A DNA stretch of 64,000 nucleotides from Brevundimonas lenta (GCF_014196335.1 NZ_JACIDM010000002.1:744001-808000); one strand, 5' to 3'; shown: positions 42,741 through 55,622, counted from the first letter of the stretch. Numbers and translations are program-made. The notes: generated by a model not told the origin, from the sequence alone.

Positions 42741-45074
42741 ATGACCGATTCCGCACCTCCCCGCATTTCCGATCTCGCCCGCTCGCACGGCCCCGGCGGC
42801 GTCGCGCCCGCCGCCGTTCGCGACTACCTGTCCGGCCTCAATCCCGAACAGCGGGATGCGGTCGAAACGACCGAGGGGCCGGTGCTGGTGCTGGCGGGCG
42901 CGGGCACAGGCAAGACGCGGGTGCTGACCACCCGGCTGGCGCACATCCTGGCGACCGGCCGCGCCAAGCCCTGGGAGCTGTTGGCGGTCACCTTCACCAA
43001 CAAGGCCGCGCGCGAGATGCGCGAGCGGATCACCCATTTGATCGGCCCCTCGGCCGAGGGGCTGCGCTGGCTGGGCACCTTCCACTCGGTCGCCGCCCAG
43101 ATCCTGCGCCGGCATGCCGAACTGGTCGGGCTGAAGTCGACCTTCACCATCCTGGACACCGACGATCAGGAGCGGGTCTGCAAGCAGTTGCTGGAGGCCG
43201 CCAACCTCGACACCAAGCGGTGGACGCCCCGTTCGCTCAGCGGCCTGATCGACCACTGGAAGAACCGCGGCTGGACGCCCGACAAGCTGCCGCCCAGCGA
43301 GGATTTCGCCAACGGAAAGGGCCACGGCCTGTACGCCGCCTATCAGGCGCGGCTGGCCAGCCTGAACGCCTGCGACTTCGGCGACCTGCTGCTGCACAAC
43401 CTCACGATCCTGTCGAAACATGCGGATATCGCTGAGGAATACCGCCGCCGCTTCCGCTACATCCTGGTCGACGAATATCAGGACACCAACGTCGCCCAGT
43501 ACCTGTGGCTGCGGCTGCTGACCTCCTCGACCGGCAACGTCTGCTGCGTCGGCGACGACGACCAGTCGATCTACGGCTGGCGCGGGGCCGAGGTGGACAA
43601 CATCCTGCGCTTCGAACGCGACTTCCCGGGCGCCAAGGTCATCCGGCTGGAGCGCAACTACCGTTCGACCCACCACATCCTGGGCGCCGCCTCGGGCCTG
43701 ATCGCGGCCAACAAGGGCCGGCTGGGCAAGACGCTGTGGACCGAGGAAACCAGCGGCGACAAGGTTCGCGTCCGCGGCGTGTGGGACGGCGAGGCCGAGG
43801 CCCGGCTGATCGCCGACGAGATCGAGACCGCCCGCAAACAGGGCGTGGCCTACAAGGACATGGCGGTGCTGGTGCGCGCCTCGTTCCAGATGCGGGCGTT
43901 CGAAGAGCGGTTCGTAATGCTGGCGGTGCCCTACACCGTCATCGGCGGCCCGCGCTTCTTCGAGCGGGCCGAAATCCGCGACGCCCACGCCTATCTGCGC
44001 CTGATCCTGAGCGAGGACGACGACCTGGCCTTCGAGCGGATCGTCAACGTGCCCAAGCGCGGCATCGGCGACACCAGCGTGCAGAAGGTGCTGCAGATCG
44101 CGCGCGAGAACGGCGTCTCGGCCATGACGGCCGTCCGCGCCCTGCTCGGCTCCGACGAACTGCAGGCGCGCACCCGCACCGCCCTGTCCAATTTCGTGCG
44201 CGACATCGATCGCTGGCGCGAGTTCGCCAACACCTCGACCCAATGGGAGCTGACCGAGACCGTTCTGGAAGAGAGCGGCTACACGGACATGCAGAAGGCC
44301 GACCGCGCGACCGGCCAGACCCGGCTCGACAACCTGAAAGAGCTGACCCAGTCGATGCAGGCCTTCGACGGCCTGACCGCCTATCTGGAGCACGTCTCTC
44401 TGGTCATGGACCTGGACCGCGGCGAGAGCGCGGACTCGGTGCAGATCATGACCCTGCACGGAGCCAAGGGGCTGGAGTTCCCGCTGGTCTTCCTGCCCGG
44501 CTGGGAGGAAGGCGTCTTCCCCAGTCAGCGCAGCATCGACGAGAAGGGCGAGAAGGGTCTCGAGGAGGAACGCCGCCTGGCCTACGTCGGCGTGACCCGG
44601 GCCAAGGCCGACGCGCGTATTTCGTTCGCCGCCAACCGGCTGGTCTACGGCCGCTGGACCTCGCAACTGCCCAGCCGCTTCGTCGACGAACTGCCCATCG
44701 ACCACGTCGAGGCCCAGTCGGACACCGGCTACTACGGCGCGTCGGGTGGCATGAAGGAAGCCAAGTCCCGCTGGGACGAGATGCCGACCTTCGGCAGTGG
44801 CTATTCCTCGCCGGGCTGGAAGCGGGCGCAGTCGTTCACGGCGGCGAAAGCCCCTGCCGCCCGCCCGGCCCGTCACACCCTGATCGAGGGCGACGGCCGT
44901 CTGGTCGCCACCGCCGATCCGAAGGCCGGCTCCGGCTGGACCCGCGGTGACCGCGTCTTCCACCAGAAATTCGGCTACGGAAAAGTCCGCGTCATCGAGG
45001 GCAACAAACTGGTCGTCGACTTCGAAAAGGCCGGCGAGAAGAAGGTGATCGATACGTTTGTGGAGAAGGCGTGA
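42741..45074 (+). CDS. UvrD/PcrA-type ATP-dependent DNA helicase
   Basis: The 777-residue SF1 helicase shows all core motifs: Q-like LNPEQRDAVE, Walker A GAGTGKTRVLTTR near residue 55, VDEYQDTN, GDDDQSIYGWRGA, RLERNYRS, QIMTLHGAKGLEFPLVF and EEERRLAYVGVTRAK. The C-terminus has the Tudor-like GDRVFHQKFGYGKVRVIEGN domain typical of UvrD/PcrA, which bind RNA polymerase. It acts in nucleotide excision repair and conflict resolution. ATG 42741 is preferred over an upstream start at 42633. Confidence 0.94.
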   Translation: MTDSAPPRISDLARSHGPGGVAPAAVRDYLSGLNPEQRDAVETTEGPVLVLAGAGTGKTRVLTTRLAHILATGRAKPWELLAVTFTNKAAREMRERITHLIGPSAEGLRWLGTFHSVAAQILRRHAELVGLKSTFTILDTDDQERVCKQLLEAANLDTKRWTPRSLSGLIDHWKNRGWTPDKLPPSEDFANGKGHGLYAAYQARLASLNACDFGDLLLHNLTILSKHADIAEEYRRRFRYILVDEYQDTNVAQYLWLRLLTSSTGNVCCVGDDDQSIYGWRGAEVDNILRFERDFPGAKVIRLERNYRSTHHILGAASGLIAANKGRLGKTLWTEETSGDKVRVRGVWDGEAEARLIADEIETARKQGVAYKDMAVLVRASFQMRAFEERFVMLAVPYTVIGGPRFFERAEIRDAHAYLRLILSEDDDLAFERIVNVPKRGIGDTSVQKVLQIARENGVSAMTAVRALLGSDELQARTRTALSNFVRDIDRWREFANTSTQWELTETVLEESGYTDMQKADRATGQTRLDNLKELTQSMQAFDGLTAYLEHVSLVMDLDRGESADSVQIMTLHGAKGLEFPLVFLPGWEEGVFPSQRSIDEKGEKGLEEERRLAYVGVTRAKADARISFAANRLVYGRWTSQLPSRFVDELPIDHVEAQSDTGYYGASGGMKEAKSRWDEMPTFGSGYSSPGWKRAQSFTAAKAPAARPARHTLIEGDGRLVATADPKAGSGWTRGDRVFHQKFGYGKVRVIEGNKLVVDFEKAGEKKVIDTFVEKA

Positions 45075-45077
45075 GCC

Positions 45078-46175
45078 CTACTCCAGCACCTTCTCCGCCA
45101 CCTTCCGCCCGAAGGAGCCCATGTCGGTCAGGTTGGTGTTGGACAGGATCACCACCGTCACGTTGGCCTCGCCGACGCGGAACAGCACGGCGTTGGCGCC
45201 CATGACGCCGCCGAAGCGGACGTAGGTCGGGTATTTGCGGCCGCCGGCCTCGATGTCCCAGATCCACTGGCCGTAGCCGTAGTCGTCCAGCCCCGGCGTC
45301 AGCATGCGTTGCAGGCTTTCGGCGCTGACCACCCGGCCGCCGTACAGGGCCTCGGCGAAGGTCAGCAGGTCGTCGGCGTCCGAATACATGCCCCCGCCGG
45401 CGAACCAGTTCTCGTTGTAGACCGGCAGGTCGTTGATCAGCGGCTGGTCGTCGCCCATGCGGAAATAGGAGCTGGCCAGCCGGGGGATGATGTCGCTCTG
45501 ACGCAGCATGCCGCTGTCGGGCATGCCCAGGGGCGTCAGGATGCGCGCCTTCAACACCTCTTCGAACGGCTGGCCAGAGACCACCTCGATGATGCGGCCC
45601 AGTACGTAGTAGTCGGCGTTGCTGTAGTCGAAATGGGTCCCGACGGGGTGCGCCAAGGGCGCGCTGGCGTAGTCGGCGACCAGTTGAGCCGGCGTGTGCG
45701 GCAGCTGGTACATCGGCACGCCCTTCGTCGGATCGGCCCCGGCGTCCGGATTGGGCAGGCCGGACGTGTGGTTCAGCAGGCTATGAACGGTGATCGAGGG
45801 ATCGCCCGCAAAGTCCGGCAGGTAGGTCCGCACCGGCGCCTGCAGGCCGATCTCCCCCCGCTCGACCATCTGCATGATCAGCGCCGAGGTGAAGAGCTTG
45901 GTGACCGAGGCGATCCAGTAACGGGTGTCGTTCGCCGCCGGGACGCCGAAGGCGCGCTCGGCCAAGCCGAAGCTCTCGAAGGTCAGCACCTCGCCGTCCC
46001 GCGCGACCAGCACCGTGCCGTTGAAATCGTGATCGGCGGCGTAGGTGCGCACCATCTCCGCGACAGCGGCCGACGACGCCGGCGCCTGGGCGGCAGCCGG
46101 TGTTCCGGCGGCGATGATGGCCGCGGCGGCGAAAGCGCCGGTCCACGACTGCAGGCGGCGGGCGTATCGGTTCAT
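45078..46175 (-). CDS. serine hydrolase (beta-lactamase fold)
   Basis: The 365-residue exported protein has a signal ending GTPAAAQAP. The first two motifs are present, SVTK near residue 90 and YSNADYY near 185. The third, normally HxG, reads VRFGGVMGA, so the His is replaced by Phe. It resembles D-aminopeptidase or esterase-type members. Convergent with the helicase, 3 bp apart. Confidence 0.85.
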   Translation of the reverse strand: MNRYARRLQSWTGAFAAAAIIAAGTPAAAQAPASSAAVAEMVRTYAADHDFNGTVLVARDGEVLTFESFGLAERAFGVPAANDTRYWIASVTKLFTSALIMQMVERGEIGLQAPVRTYLPDFAGDPSITVHSLLNHTSGLPNPDAGADPTKGVPMYQLPHTPAQLVADYASAPLAHPVGTHFDYSNADYYVLGRIIEVVSGQPFEEVLKARILTPLGMPDSGMLRQSDIIPRLASSYFRMGDDQPLINDLPVYNENWFAGGGMYSDADDLLTFAEALYGGRVVSAESLQRMLTPGLDDYGYGQWIWDIEAGGRKYPTYVRFGGVMGANAVLFRVGEANVTVVILSNTNLTDMGSFGRKVAEKVLE

Positions 46176-46242
46176 GGGACTCTCTTCCCCGGGAGTTGAG
46201 GCCGCGAGACGGCCCGTCGGATGCAGGACGCGACTGTCTTTC

Positions 46243-47409
46243 TCAGCCCCCGGGCGTGACGTACCGGGGATGGCCGATCGTCTCCCAGGTCGCCACGAAG
46301 ATCAGCACCGCCGTCGCGGCGGCGGCCAGTTGCAGCGGCGTGAGCAGCATGGACACCACCGCCAGGGCGGCCAGCAGGCCGATGCCGGTCAGGCGCGACG
46401 GCGACCAGTTGCCGAAGCTGGCGTATTTGAACGCCTGGGCGCCCATCAGGAACAGCATGGGGCCGCCGACGATGACCGCGGCCGTGCCGAAGCTGGTGTG
46501 GCCGGTCGGATGGCTGAGCGACAGCTCGTCGCCCACCGCCGTCACGACGATGCCCGCCACCGCCAGAATGGGAGCGTAGGTGTAGGCGGAACGGGCGACG
46601 CGGCCGGCGTCCGTGGACCTGGAGATGACCTCCGACGCCGCGTCGTGAGCCTTGTTGAAATAGATCCACCACATGGCGAGCGTGCCGAGGAAGGCCGCGG
46701 CGAAGGCGGCGACCACGTCCGGCGTCCACTCCAGGCCGGCGAAGGTGGCGCCGGTGACCAGCACGGACTCGCCCAGGCAGATGATGATGAAGAGGCCGAC
46801 GCGCTCGGCCAGATGCTCGCCCTCGATCTTCCAGTCCTGGGTATGCGACCGGCCCAGCCCCGGGACCCAGAAATAGCAGGCCGGAGCGACGAACTCGCCG
46901 AACACGGCGATCAGCCACAGGATCATGCGCATGTCGCCGGTCATCAGGCCGCCGGAGATCCACAGCGCCGCGCCGACGCTGGCCCAGATGACGATGCGCT
47001 GGAAATTGCGCCGCATGACCGGCTCGGCCCGCACGGCCCACAGGGTGAACAGGCCGCGCCCGACCTGGATGAAGGCGAAGGCGCAGGCGAACACCAGGCC
47101 CTTGTCGCCGAACGCATCGGGCAGCGAGGTCGACATGACCAGACCGCCCCCCATCAGGACGAACAACAGCAGCCGCACCGGCGTCCGCTCGGGGTTCAGC
47201 CAGTTGGTGATCCAGCTGGTGTCGATCCAGGCCCACCACAGGGCGCCCAGAAGCAGGGCGGCCTGCAGCGCGCCCAGCCACGTCAGATTGGCCAGCAAGG
47301 TGTGCGAGATCTGGGTGATGGCGAAAACGAAGACCAGATCGAAGAACAGCTCGACGAAGCCGACGCGGGCATGCCCGTCGCTGCGGTTGCGGAGCAGGTC
47401 GCCCTTCAT
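46243..47409 (-). CDS. ltrA: low-temperature-requirement protein A family
   Basis: The 388-residue protein has about ten to twelve hydrophobic segments. It has the LtrA signature ARVGFVELFFDLVFVFAITQ near the start, HLAERVGLFIIICLGESVLV in the middle, and EWTPDVVAAF. The molecular role is not known. It is divergent from the ligase gene with 42 bp between them. Confidence 0.9.
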   Translation of the reverse strand: MKGDLLRNRSDGHARVGFVELFFDLVFVFAITQISHTLLANLTWLGALQAALLLGALWWAWIDTSWITNWLNPERTPVRLLLFVLMGGGLVMSTSLPDAFGDKGLVFACAFAFIQVGRGLFTLWAVRAEPVMRRNFQRIVIWASVGAALWISGGLMTGDMRMILWLIAVFGEFVAPACYFWVPGLGRSHTQDWKIEGEHLAERVGLFIIICLGESVLVTGATFAGLEWTPDVVAAFAAAFLGTLAMWWIYFNKAHDAASEVISRSTDAGRVARSAYTYAPILAVAGIVVTAVGDELSLSHPTGHTSFGTAAVIVGGPMLFLMGAQAFKYASFGNWSPSRLTGIGLLAALAVVSMLLTPLQLAAAATAVLIFVATWETIGHPRYVTPGG

Positions 47410-48769
47410 CGTCCCAACCCTTCGTTAAGCCTGAGCGCCGACCCTGCATGGGTGCGCGAGTCACGTCCAGTCGAGGCCCTGACGGACCCGGCTCCCACCT
47501 GGTGGGAGGCGGCGATCTGCGCCGTCATCATCGCCATGCTGACCGGCGCCCTGATCGGACCCGTATTCGCCCCCACCCAGGAAGAGACGCCGGTGCTGCG
47601 CCTGGTCTGGTTGCCGGCCTATGCGGCCATCGCCGGGCTGATCGCCTTCCGCATCGACCGGATGTGGCGGGCGTGGCCCGCGGCGATCGCCCTGGTGCTG
47701 CTGCTGGGGCTGACCTTCGCCTCGCGCTACTGGTCGATCGATTTCGAGACCACCAGCCGCCGTGTCATCGCCCTGGCCATCAGCGGCATGTTCGCCCTGT
47801 ACCTCGGCGCCGCCTTCCGCGGTCCGTACCTGCCGCGCCTGCTGATGCATACGGCGCTGGCCATGGCCGTCGGCAGCATCGTGATGGTCTTCGCCTTCCC
47901 CGAGATCGGCGTGCACCAGTTCGAGAACGCCGGCCTGTGGCGCGGGCTCTGGTACGAGAAGAACCAGATGGGCGCGGTGATGGTGATCGGCGCGACGGCC
48001 GCAGCCGCCTGCCTCGCCTCCCCCGATCCGCGCCGGCTGACGCCCGCCATCGCCCTGGCCCTGTCCAGCGGCCTGGTTCTGGCGACGCAGTCAAAGACCT
48101 CGCTGCTCTGCCTGATGATCGGTCTCGGCATGGTCGGCGGCTTCTGGGCCCTGCGCCGTGGCGGAGCCGCCTTCACCGTCGTGGCGATCTGGGCCGCCGT
48201 CGTCGTCGCGGGCGCGGGCATCTGGATCTGGGAATCCCACTCGGTCGCCGTGCTGGAGGCTCTGGGCAAGGACCCGTCGCTGACCGGCCGGACCGACATC
48301 TGGGAAGCCCTGATGCGTCGCGTCGCCGAGCGTCCGTGGACCGGCTACGGCTACGGCGCCTTCTGGGGCCGCGAGGGCGAGTCCGTCCCCGCCGACTGGG
48401 TGCGCAAGGAAACCGGCTGGACCGTGCCCTCGGCGCACAACGGCTGGATCGACCTGCTGGTGCAACTGGGTTGGCCCGGCGCGATCCTGACCGGCGTGCT
48501 GATGGCCACGACCTTCCTCGTCACCCTGTTCCGCAGCGGCGGCGCGGGCGTGCGCGAAGGCTGGTGGGCGCTGGGCTTCCTGGCCGCCTTCTTCGTGCTC
48601 AGCCTGTCGGAATCGATCCTGCTGACCCACCAGAGCCTGCCGTGGGTGCTGTTCCTGGCCGTGATGACCCGCGCTTTCCTGCCGTCGTCCACAGCAGAGG
48701 CGGTCCCGCTTGCCCCGAGGTCCCGCGGAGCCTACCAGACCGGTCCCCGAATCGCCGCACAGTATCCGA

Positions 48770-50884
<2,115 letters not shown>

Positions 50885-52270
50885 TCAGGCCTGACCGGCG
50901 GCCGAAGCGGTCGCCGGCGGGACCAGGCCGGCCAGCTTCACCTTCAGCTGACGCCGGAGGAAGAACAGCGCCACGACGCACTGCAGCAGGCCGGCGCTGG
51001 CCGACAGCCACCAGAAATGCTCCAGCCGCGTCCACGGCTGGGCCGAAAGCCACAGGGCGCCGCCGGCGAACACCACCAGCCTGAGCACGCTGCCGACCAG
51101 GGCGGGCCGGGTGTCGCCCAGCGCCTGGAACGTGCCCGAGGCGATGAAGATCAGGCCGGTGGCGACGAAGTTCAGCGAGACGATGCGCAGATAGGTCGAG
51201 GCGACCTCGGCCACCGCCGGGTCGGGCGTGAACGGCGCCACCAGCCAGCGGGCCTCCCACTGGCAGACCAGGGTCAGGACCAGCATCAGGCCCGTGCTGA
51301 TGACGGCGGCGTCGCGCACCGTGCGCCGCACGCGGTCCGGCAGGCCGGCGCCGAAATTCTGACCCGCGACCGGGGCCACGGCGAAGGACACGGCCATGGC
51401 CGGCAGGAAGACCGACTGCATGACGCGCGAGCCGACGCCGAACCCGGCCTGGGCCTCGGCTCCGAAATTGCGGATCACCGCGTAGACGACGCCCATGGTG
51501 CAGAACATCAGCAGGAACTCGGCCGCCGAGGGCAGGCCGATGCCGACGATGCGCGACAGCACCGCCCGATCCGGCTTCGCCAGCCGCAGCGGACCGGTCA
51601 TCAGGGTCTGGACCCGTCCAAACAGCCACACCGCGCCGATGAAGCCCGCGAGCGCCGCCACCGAACTGGCCAGGCCGGCCCCGAACGCGCCCAGCGGTAC
51701 GCCCGAGCCCCACCCTGCAATCAACACCGGGGCAAGGATGGCGTTCAGGACGACGGTCCCGGTCTGGATCAGCATCGTCGGGCGAACCACGCCCGCCGCC
51801 CGCAAGGCCGAGCCCATGGCCCCCGTGGGGAACATCAGGGCCAGCGCAGGCAGGAAGCCGTACAGGTAGGCGGTCCCCTGTCGCGCCGTCTCCGGATCCG
51901 CGGCAAGCGACGCGATGGCCATGCCGCCGAAGCCGTAGCCCCCGGCGAGGGTCAGCGCGGAGAGACCCAGCGACATGATCATCGACTGGCGGTAGACGCC
52001 GTCGACCTGCTGGAAATCCTTCGCCCCGATGCCACGCGCGATCAGCGACAGCGAGCCGACGGCGACCATCTGCGCCGCCGCCATGACGAGGAAGAAGACC
52101 ACACCCGCGAGCCCCACGCCGGCAATGGCGTCCGGGCCGATCCCGGCCACGAAATACAGGTCGATCAGGAAATAGAGGGTCTGGAACAGCAGGCCGAGGC
52201 CGATGAAGGCGGCCATGCCAAGCAGGCGCCGGCTGATCGAGCCCTGGGTGAGGTCGTGCTGCATCGTCAT
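50885..52270 (-). CDS. MATE family efflux transporter
   Basis: The 461-residue protein has about twelve hydrophobic segments in two similar halves, with MQHDLTQGSISRRLLGMA at the start and the GQNFGAGLPDRVRRTV element mid-protein (MATE signature). It probably exports cationic drugs with Na+ or H+. The ATG 52270 start gives MTMQHD; 52264 is also possible. It abuts the parE stop. Confidence 0.92.
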   Translation of the reverse strand: MTMQHDLTQGSISRRLLGMAAFIGLGLLFQTLYFLIDLYFVAGIGPDAIAGVGLAGVVFFLVMAAAQMVAVGSLSLIARGIGAKDFQQVDGVYRQSMIMSLGLSALTLAGGYGFGGMAIASLAADPETARQGTAYLYGFLPALALMFPTGAMGSALRAAGVVRPTMLIQTGTVVLNAILAPVLIAGWGSGVPLGAFGAGLASSVAALAGFIGAVWLFGRVQTLMTGPLRLAKPDRAVLSRIVGIGLPSAAEFLLMFCTMGVVYAVIRNFGAEAQAGFGVGSRVMQSVFLPAMAVSFAVAPVAGQNFGAGLPDRVRRTVRDAAVISTGLMLVLTLVCQWEARWLVAPFTPDPAVAEVASTYLRIVSLNFVATGLIFIASGTFQALGDTRPALVGSVLRLVVFAGGALWLSAQPWTRLEHFWWLSASAGLLQCVVALFFLRRQLKVKLAGLVPPATASAAGQA

Positions 52271-52362
52271 CGCGTCCACGCCGCGCATGGCCTGCCCATG
52301 CGGAACGGCGTCGATTTACCCGGACAAAATATGTCCGTCAATATTACCCGGCATTTATTGCG

Positions 52363-52875
52363 TCAGCAGACCGTCGCCTCGCCGTAGCGGCTGACGTCGC
52401 CGGTGACGATCTCACCGTTGATCGTGACGACGGTCATCCGGTCGTACTCGCATTCGGGCATGTCGGCCGCTGCGCCGAAGCCGAGGGCGCGGACGATCAG
52501 CGGCACGGTGTTGCTGTGGCCGACGATCAGCACGGTCGTATCGTCCGGCAGGGCCGCGACCCGGGCGGCGATCACGTCGGCCTGCCCCTGGGCGCCGCCG
52601 TCGAACGGCACGGCCTCGGGCGTCAGCGAATGATACTCGGCCGTCGGCGCGGCGGTCAGCTGCGTGCGCTGCAGCGGGGTGACGAGGATCAGCGAGGGAT
52701 GCGTGTCCGCCATGACGGCGGCCAACGCGCCTGCCCGCGCCTCGCCCGCGGGCGACAGCACCGGATCGGCGCTGGCGTCGGCCTTCTCGGCGTGACGGAC
52801 GATGTAGACGGTCTGGGCCATGGCCGAGCCGGCGGTCAGCAACGAGAGCGCGGCGGCGAGCAGAAGGCGTTTCAT
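52363..52875 (-). CDS. histidine phosphatase superfamily protein (exported)
   Basis: The 170-residue protein has a signal peptide (LLLAAALSLLTAGSAMAQT) followed directly by the catalytic VYIVRHAEKAD motif and later VLIVGHSNTVP. The superfamily's phospho-His is in RHAEK. Export suggests a periplasmic phosphatase. The substrate is unknown. Confidence 0.88.
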   Translation of the reverse strand: MKRLLLAAALSLLTAGSAMAQTVYIVRHAEKADASADPVLSPAGEARAGALAAVMADTHPSLILVTPLQRTQLTAAPTAEYHSLTPEAVPFDGGAQGQADVIAARVAALPDDTTVLIVGHSNTVPLIVRALGFGAAADMPECEYDRMTVVTINGEIVTGDVSRYGEATVC

Positions 52876-52957
52876 CGGCGAGTCCCTGTTTCCACAAGGG
52901 CTACGTCCGCGGCGTGCGCCGGGCAAGTGTCCTGTGTTCAGGGACACCGCACGGCGG

Positions 52958-54310
52958 TCAGTTCAGCGCTTCTTCCATGTCCGCCCGCGCGAACGCGGTC
53001 TGTCCGCTCACGTCGGCGTAGGTCATGCACAGGTCCTCGAACACGCGGTTCCAGGCGAAGCGTTCGACCGCCTTCTGGCGGGCCGCGGCGCCGAGGGCCT
53101 CGATATCGCGCGCGAACAGCGCCTCGATGGCCTCGGCGTAGGCGTCGGGATCGGCGGAGGCGGCCAGTTGGCCGACGCTGTTGTCGACCGTCTCCTTCAC
53201 CCCGCCGGCGTTGACGCCGACCACGGGACGGCCGCAGGCCATCGCCTCCAGCACGATCAGGCCGAACGGCTCCTTGTCGTTGGCGTGCACGAAGGCGTCG
53301 CAGGAAGCGATGATCCTGGCCACGACCTTGGGGTTGGCCTCATACGGCAGGGAGATGACCCGCTCTTCGGCCGGCAGACCCTGCCCGGCGCCGACCAGCA
53401 CCAGGTGATAGGGGTCGCCCAGCTTCTGGACGGCCTCGATCAGCACATCGATGTTCTTCTCGCGCGCCGGACGGCCGGCGAAGCACAGCACCCGCGCAGA
53501 CGAAGGCAGGCCCAGCTTCTTCAGCAGCCAGTCGCGGTCGCGCCGATCCGGGCGGAAGGTGTCGATCTCGACGCCCAGCGGCTGGATGACGATGTCCTTG
53601 ATGCCCGCTTCTTCGAGACGACGAGCGATGTAGCGGCTGGGCGAAACGACGCGATCGAACTGGCCGAACAGGCGGGCCCAGCGCTTCTCGACCGGCTTCT
53701 TGGCCCATTCGCCGAAATGCAGGGCGGCGAGGCCCGCAGGATCCGAGTGGCAGAAGCCAACGACCGGGCAGCCTGCGCGCTGGCCGGCCTCGAGAGCCCC
53801 CTGCCCCGGCGTGTACGGATCGCCCGCCTCGATGATCGACGGATTCAGCGACGCGACCCAGGCGCCCCAGCGGCGCACCGAAGTCGGCCAACGGTAGCCG
53901 TCGCCGAACGGCAGTTTGGTGGCGTGCAGCTGGACGATGCCGTCCGGGCCGGCCTTGTGGTGCTGGCCCGGCACCACCAGCGAATGGGCGATGCCCGGGC
54001 GGTTGGCTTCGAGCCACGCCTTCTTGGAGAGGAGGTAGCGCTTCACCCCGCCCGAACGCGGCGCGTACAGCATGGTGGTGTCGACCAGCCGGGGACGTTC
54101 GTCCTCGCCGGCGGCCTTGGTGGCTTTCAGGGTGTCGGAAACTTCCTCGTCCCAGCCCGGGATCAGGCGCAGTTCGCCCTCCTGGACCTCAAGCCCGGCC
54201 AAACTCATCAGTTCCTGCTCCGCTGCGCTGACATTGGCAGCACCAACGCGCCGGACCCGCTTCTGGATGCGGCGGGCCTTGCGGACGCGGGACATATGCG
54301 ACTTGACCAT
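52958..54310 (-). CDS. GT4 family glycosyltransferase
   Basis: The 450-residue protein has the GT-B fold, with the donor-binding EPFGLIVLEAMACGRPVVG segment near residue 350 (E-x7-E) and FAGRPAREKNIDVLIEAV. The N-terminal 50 residues are basic. The sugar donor and acceptor are unknown. It follows the RHH gene by about 30 bp on the same strand. Other start: ATG 54295. Confidence 0.9.
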   Translation of the reverse strand: MVKSHMSRVRKARRIQKRVRRVGAANVSAAEQELMSLAGLEVQEGELRLIPGWDEEVSDTLKATKAAGEDERPRLVDTTMLYAPRSGGVKRYLLSKKAWLEANRPGIAHSLVVPGQHHKAGPDGIVQLHATKLPFGDGYRWPTSVRRWGAWVASLNPSIIEAGDPYTPGQGALEAGQRAGCPVVGFCHSDPAGLAALHFGEWAKKPVEKRWARLFGQFDRVVSPSRYIARRLEEAGIKDIVIQPLGVEIDTFRPDRRDRDWLLKKLGLPSSARVLCFAGRPAREKNIDVLIEAVQKLGDPYHLVLVGAGQGLPAEERVISLPYEANPKVVARIIASCDAFVHANDKEPFGLIVLEAMACGRPVVGVNAGGVKETVDNSVGQLAASADPDAYAEAIEALFARDIEALGAAARQKAVERFAWNRVFEDLCMTYADVSGQTAFARADMEEALN

Positions 54311-54341
54311 CAGCGGGCCGTAGCGCCGCTGGCGGTCAAGC

Positions 54342-54539
54342 TCAAGCGTCGTCCGTCGCCGGACCGTCTTCGGTAGTTGAAAGACCGCGGCGCGTGAGGG
54401 CTTCGCGCAGCAAGACCTCGACCTGGGCGTTGACCGAACGCAGCTCGGCGGCGGCCAATTTCTCGACCGCCGCCATCACGCCCGGAGACGCCCGCATCAG
54501 GAAAGGCTTCCTGGCCTTGGCTTTCGGGCCCTGGGCCAT
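54342..54539 (-). CDS. Arc-type ribbon-helix-helix protein
   Basis: The 65-residue protein reads [25 protein letters not shown] with [17 protein letters not shown], an RHH domain. It starts 1 bp after the SPFH gene's stop and is coupled to it. It may be a regulator or part of the SPFH assembly. No toxin gene is nearby. Confidence 0.83.
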   Translation of the reverse strand: MAQGPKAKARKPFLMRASPGVMAAVEKLAAAELRSVNAQVEVLLREALTRRGLSTTEDGPATDDA

Positions 54540-54540
54540 A

Positions 54541-55422
54541 TCAGCCGTACAGGGTGCCGGTATTGACGACGGGCTGGGCCTCCCGGTCGGCGCACAACAC
54601 CACCAGCAGGTTGGACACCATCATCGCCTTGCGGTCCTCGTCCAGCTCGACCACGCCGCGCTCGCCGAGGTCGGTCAGGGCGTTCTCGACCATGCCGACG
54701 GCGCCGCGCACGATCAGGCGTCGGGCGGAGAGCACCGCCTCGGCCTGCTGACGCTTCAGCATCGCGCCGGCGATCTCCGGGGCGTAGGCCAGGTGCGCCA
54801 GGCGCGCTTCATCGATCGAGACGCCCGCACGGGAGACCCGGCCGACCAGTTCGTCGCGCAGGCGGGTGGCGACGTCCTCGGCGTCGGCGCGCAGGGTCAG
54901 CTCGTGCTCCTCGCCGTGATCGTAGGCGTAGTGCGAGGCCAGGTCGCGCAGACCGGTGTCGACCTGGATGTTCACGAACGCCTGGTAGTCGTCGACGTCG
55001 AACAGGGCCTGGGCCGAATCCTCGACGCGCCAGACGACGTTGGCCGCGATCTCGATCGGATTGCCGCGTTTGTCGTTCACCTTCAGCTTGTCGCTGGTGA
55101 GGTTGCGGACCCGCAGGCTGATCTTCTTGCGGCTGTACCAGGGCAGGACCCAGCGCAGGCCGGTCTTTCGATCGGTGCCGCGGTAGTCGCCGAACAGCAG
55201 AATCGCCATGCCCTCGTTAGGCTGCAGCGAGTACAGGCCGCAGAGCAGCAGCAGGCCGACGATGGCCGCGAAGATCCCCGTCAGCAGCATGGGGATGTTG
55301 TCGGGATCCTGGGCCACGAGGACCGGACCGCCGATGATGAGCGCCAGCCCGACCAGCAACATGAGAATGCCGTTGGCCGTCGAGGCCGGGCGTTCGGTGG
55401 ATTTTGAATGGGTGGTCGTCAT
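54541..55422 (-). CDS. SPFH/Band-7 domain protein
   Basis: The 293-residue protein has two hydrophobic N-terminal segments ([14 protein letters not shown] and [15 protein letters not shown]) and an SPFH domain with [37 protein letters not shown], and coiled-coil [23 protein letters not shown]. It resembles slipin-like membrane proteases' partners. ATG 55422 is chosen; upstream residues look spurious. It forms a unit with the RHH gene. Confidence 0.88.
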   Translation of the reverse strand: MTTTHSKSTERPASTANGILMLLVGLALIIGGPVLVAQDPDNIPMLLTGIFAAIVGLLLLCGLYSLQPNEGMAILLFGDYRGTDRKTGLRWVLPWYSRKKISLRVRNLTSDKLKVNDKRGNPIEIAANVVWRVEDSAQALFDVDDYQAFVNIQVDTGLRDLASHYAYDHGEEHELTLRADAEDVATRLRDELVGRVSRAGVSIDEARLAHLAYAPEIAGAMLKRQQAEAVLSARRLIVRGAVGMVENALTDLGERGVVELDEDRKAMMVSNLLVVLCADREAQPVVNTGTLYG

Positions 55423-55622
55423 GGCCCTCTCCCTGAAAGTCGATATGAAAATGATATCACTTTGATCGCTATTCTGGCAATAGCCCCGCTTCGTTCCGGC
55501 ACACCCCAGGCACGTTCGGCCTTGCATTCGCCTCAAATTCGAGAAACTTGAGGCAGGCTGGCATGGTCCCTGTTAGAGGATCGCCGGCGTCTCTGCGCGC
55601 AGACCACAGGGGTTTCTTCCGA

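Noticed and set aside
46045..47451. Upstream 469 codons of the frame containing the O-antigen ligase
   Set aside because: They run antisense through LtrA and the serine hydrolase start and have no membrane or family pattern; the gene is placed from GTG 47452.
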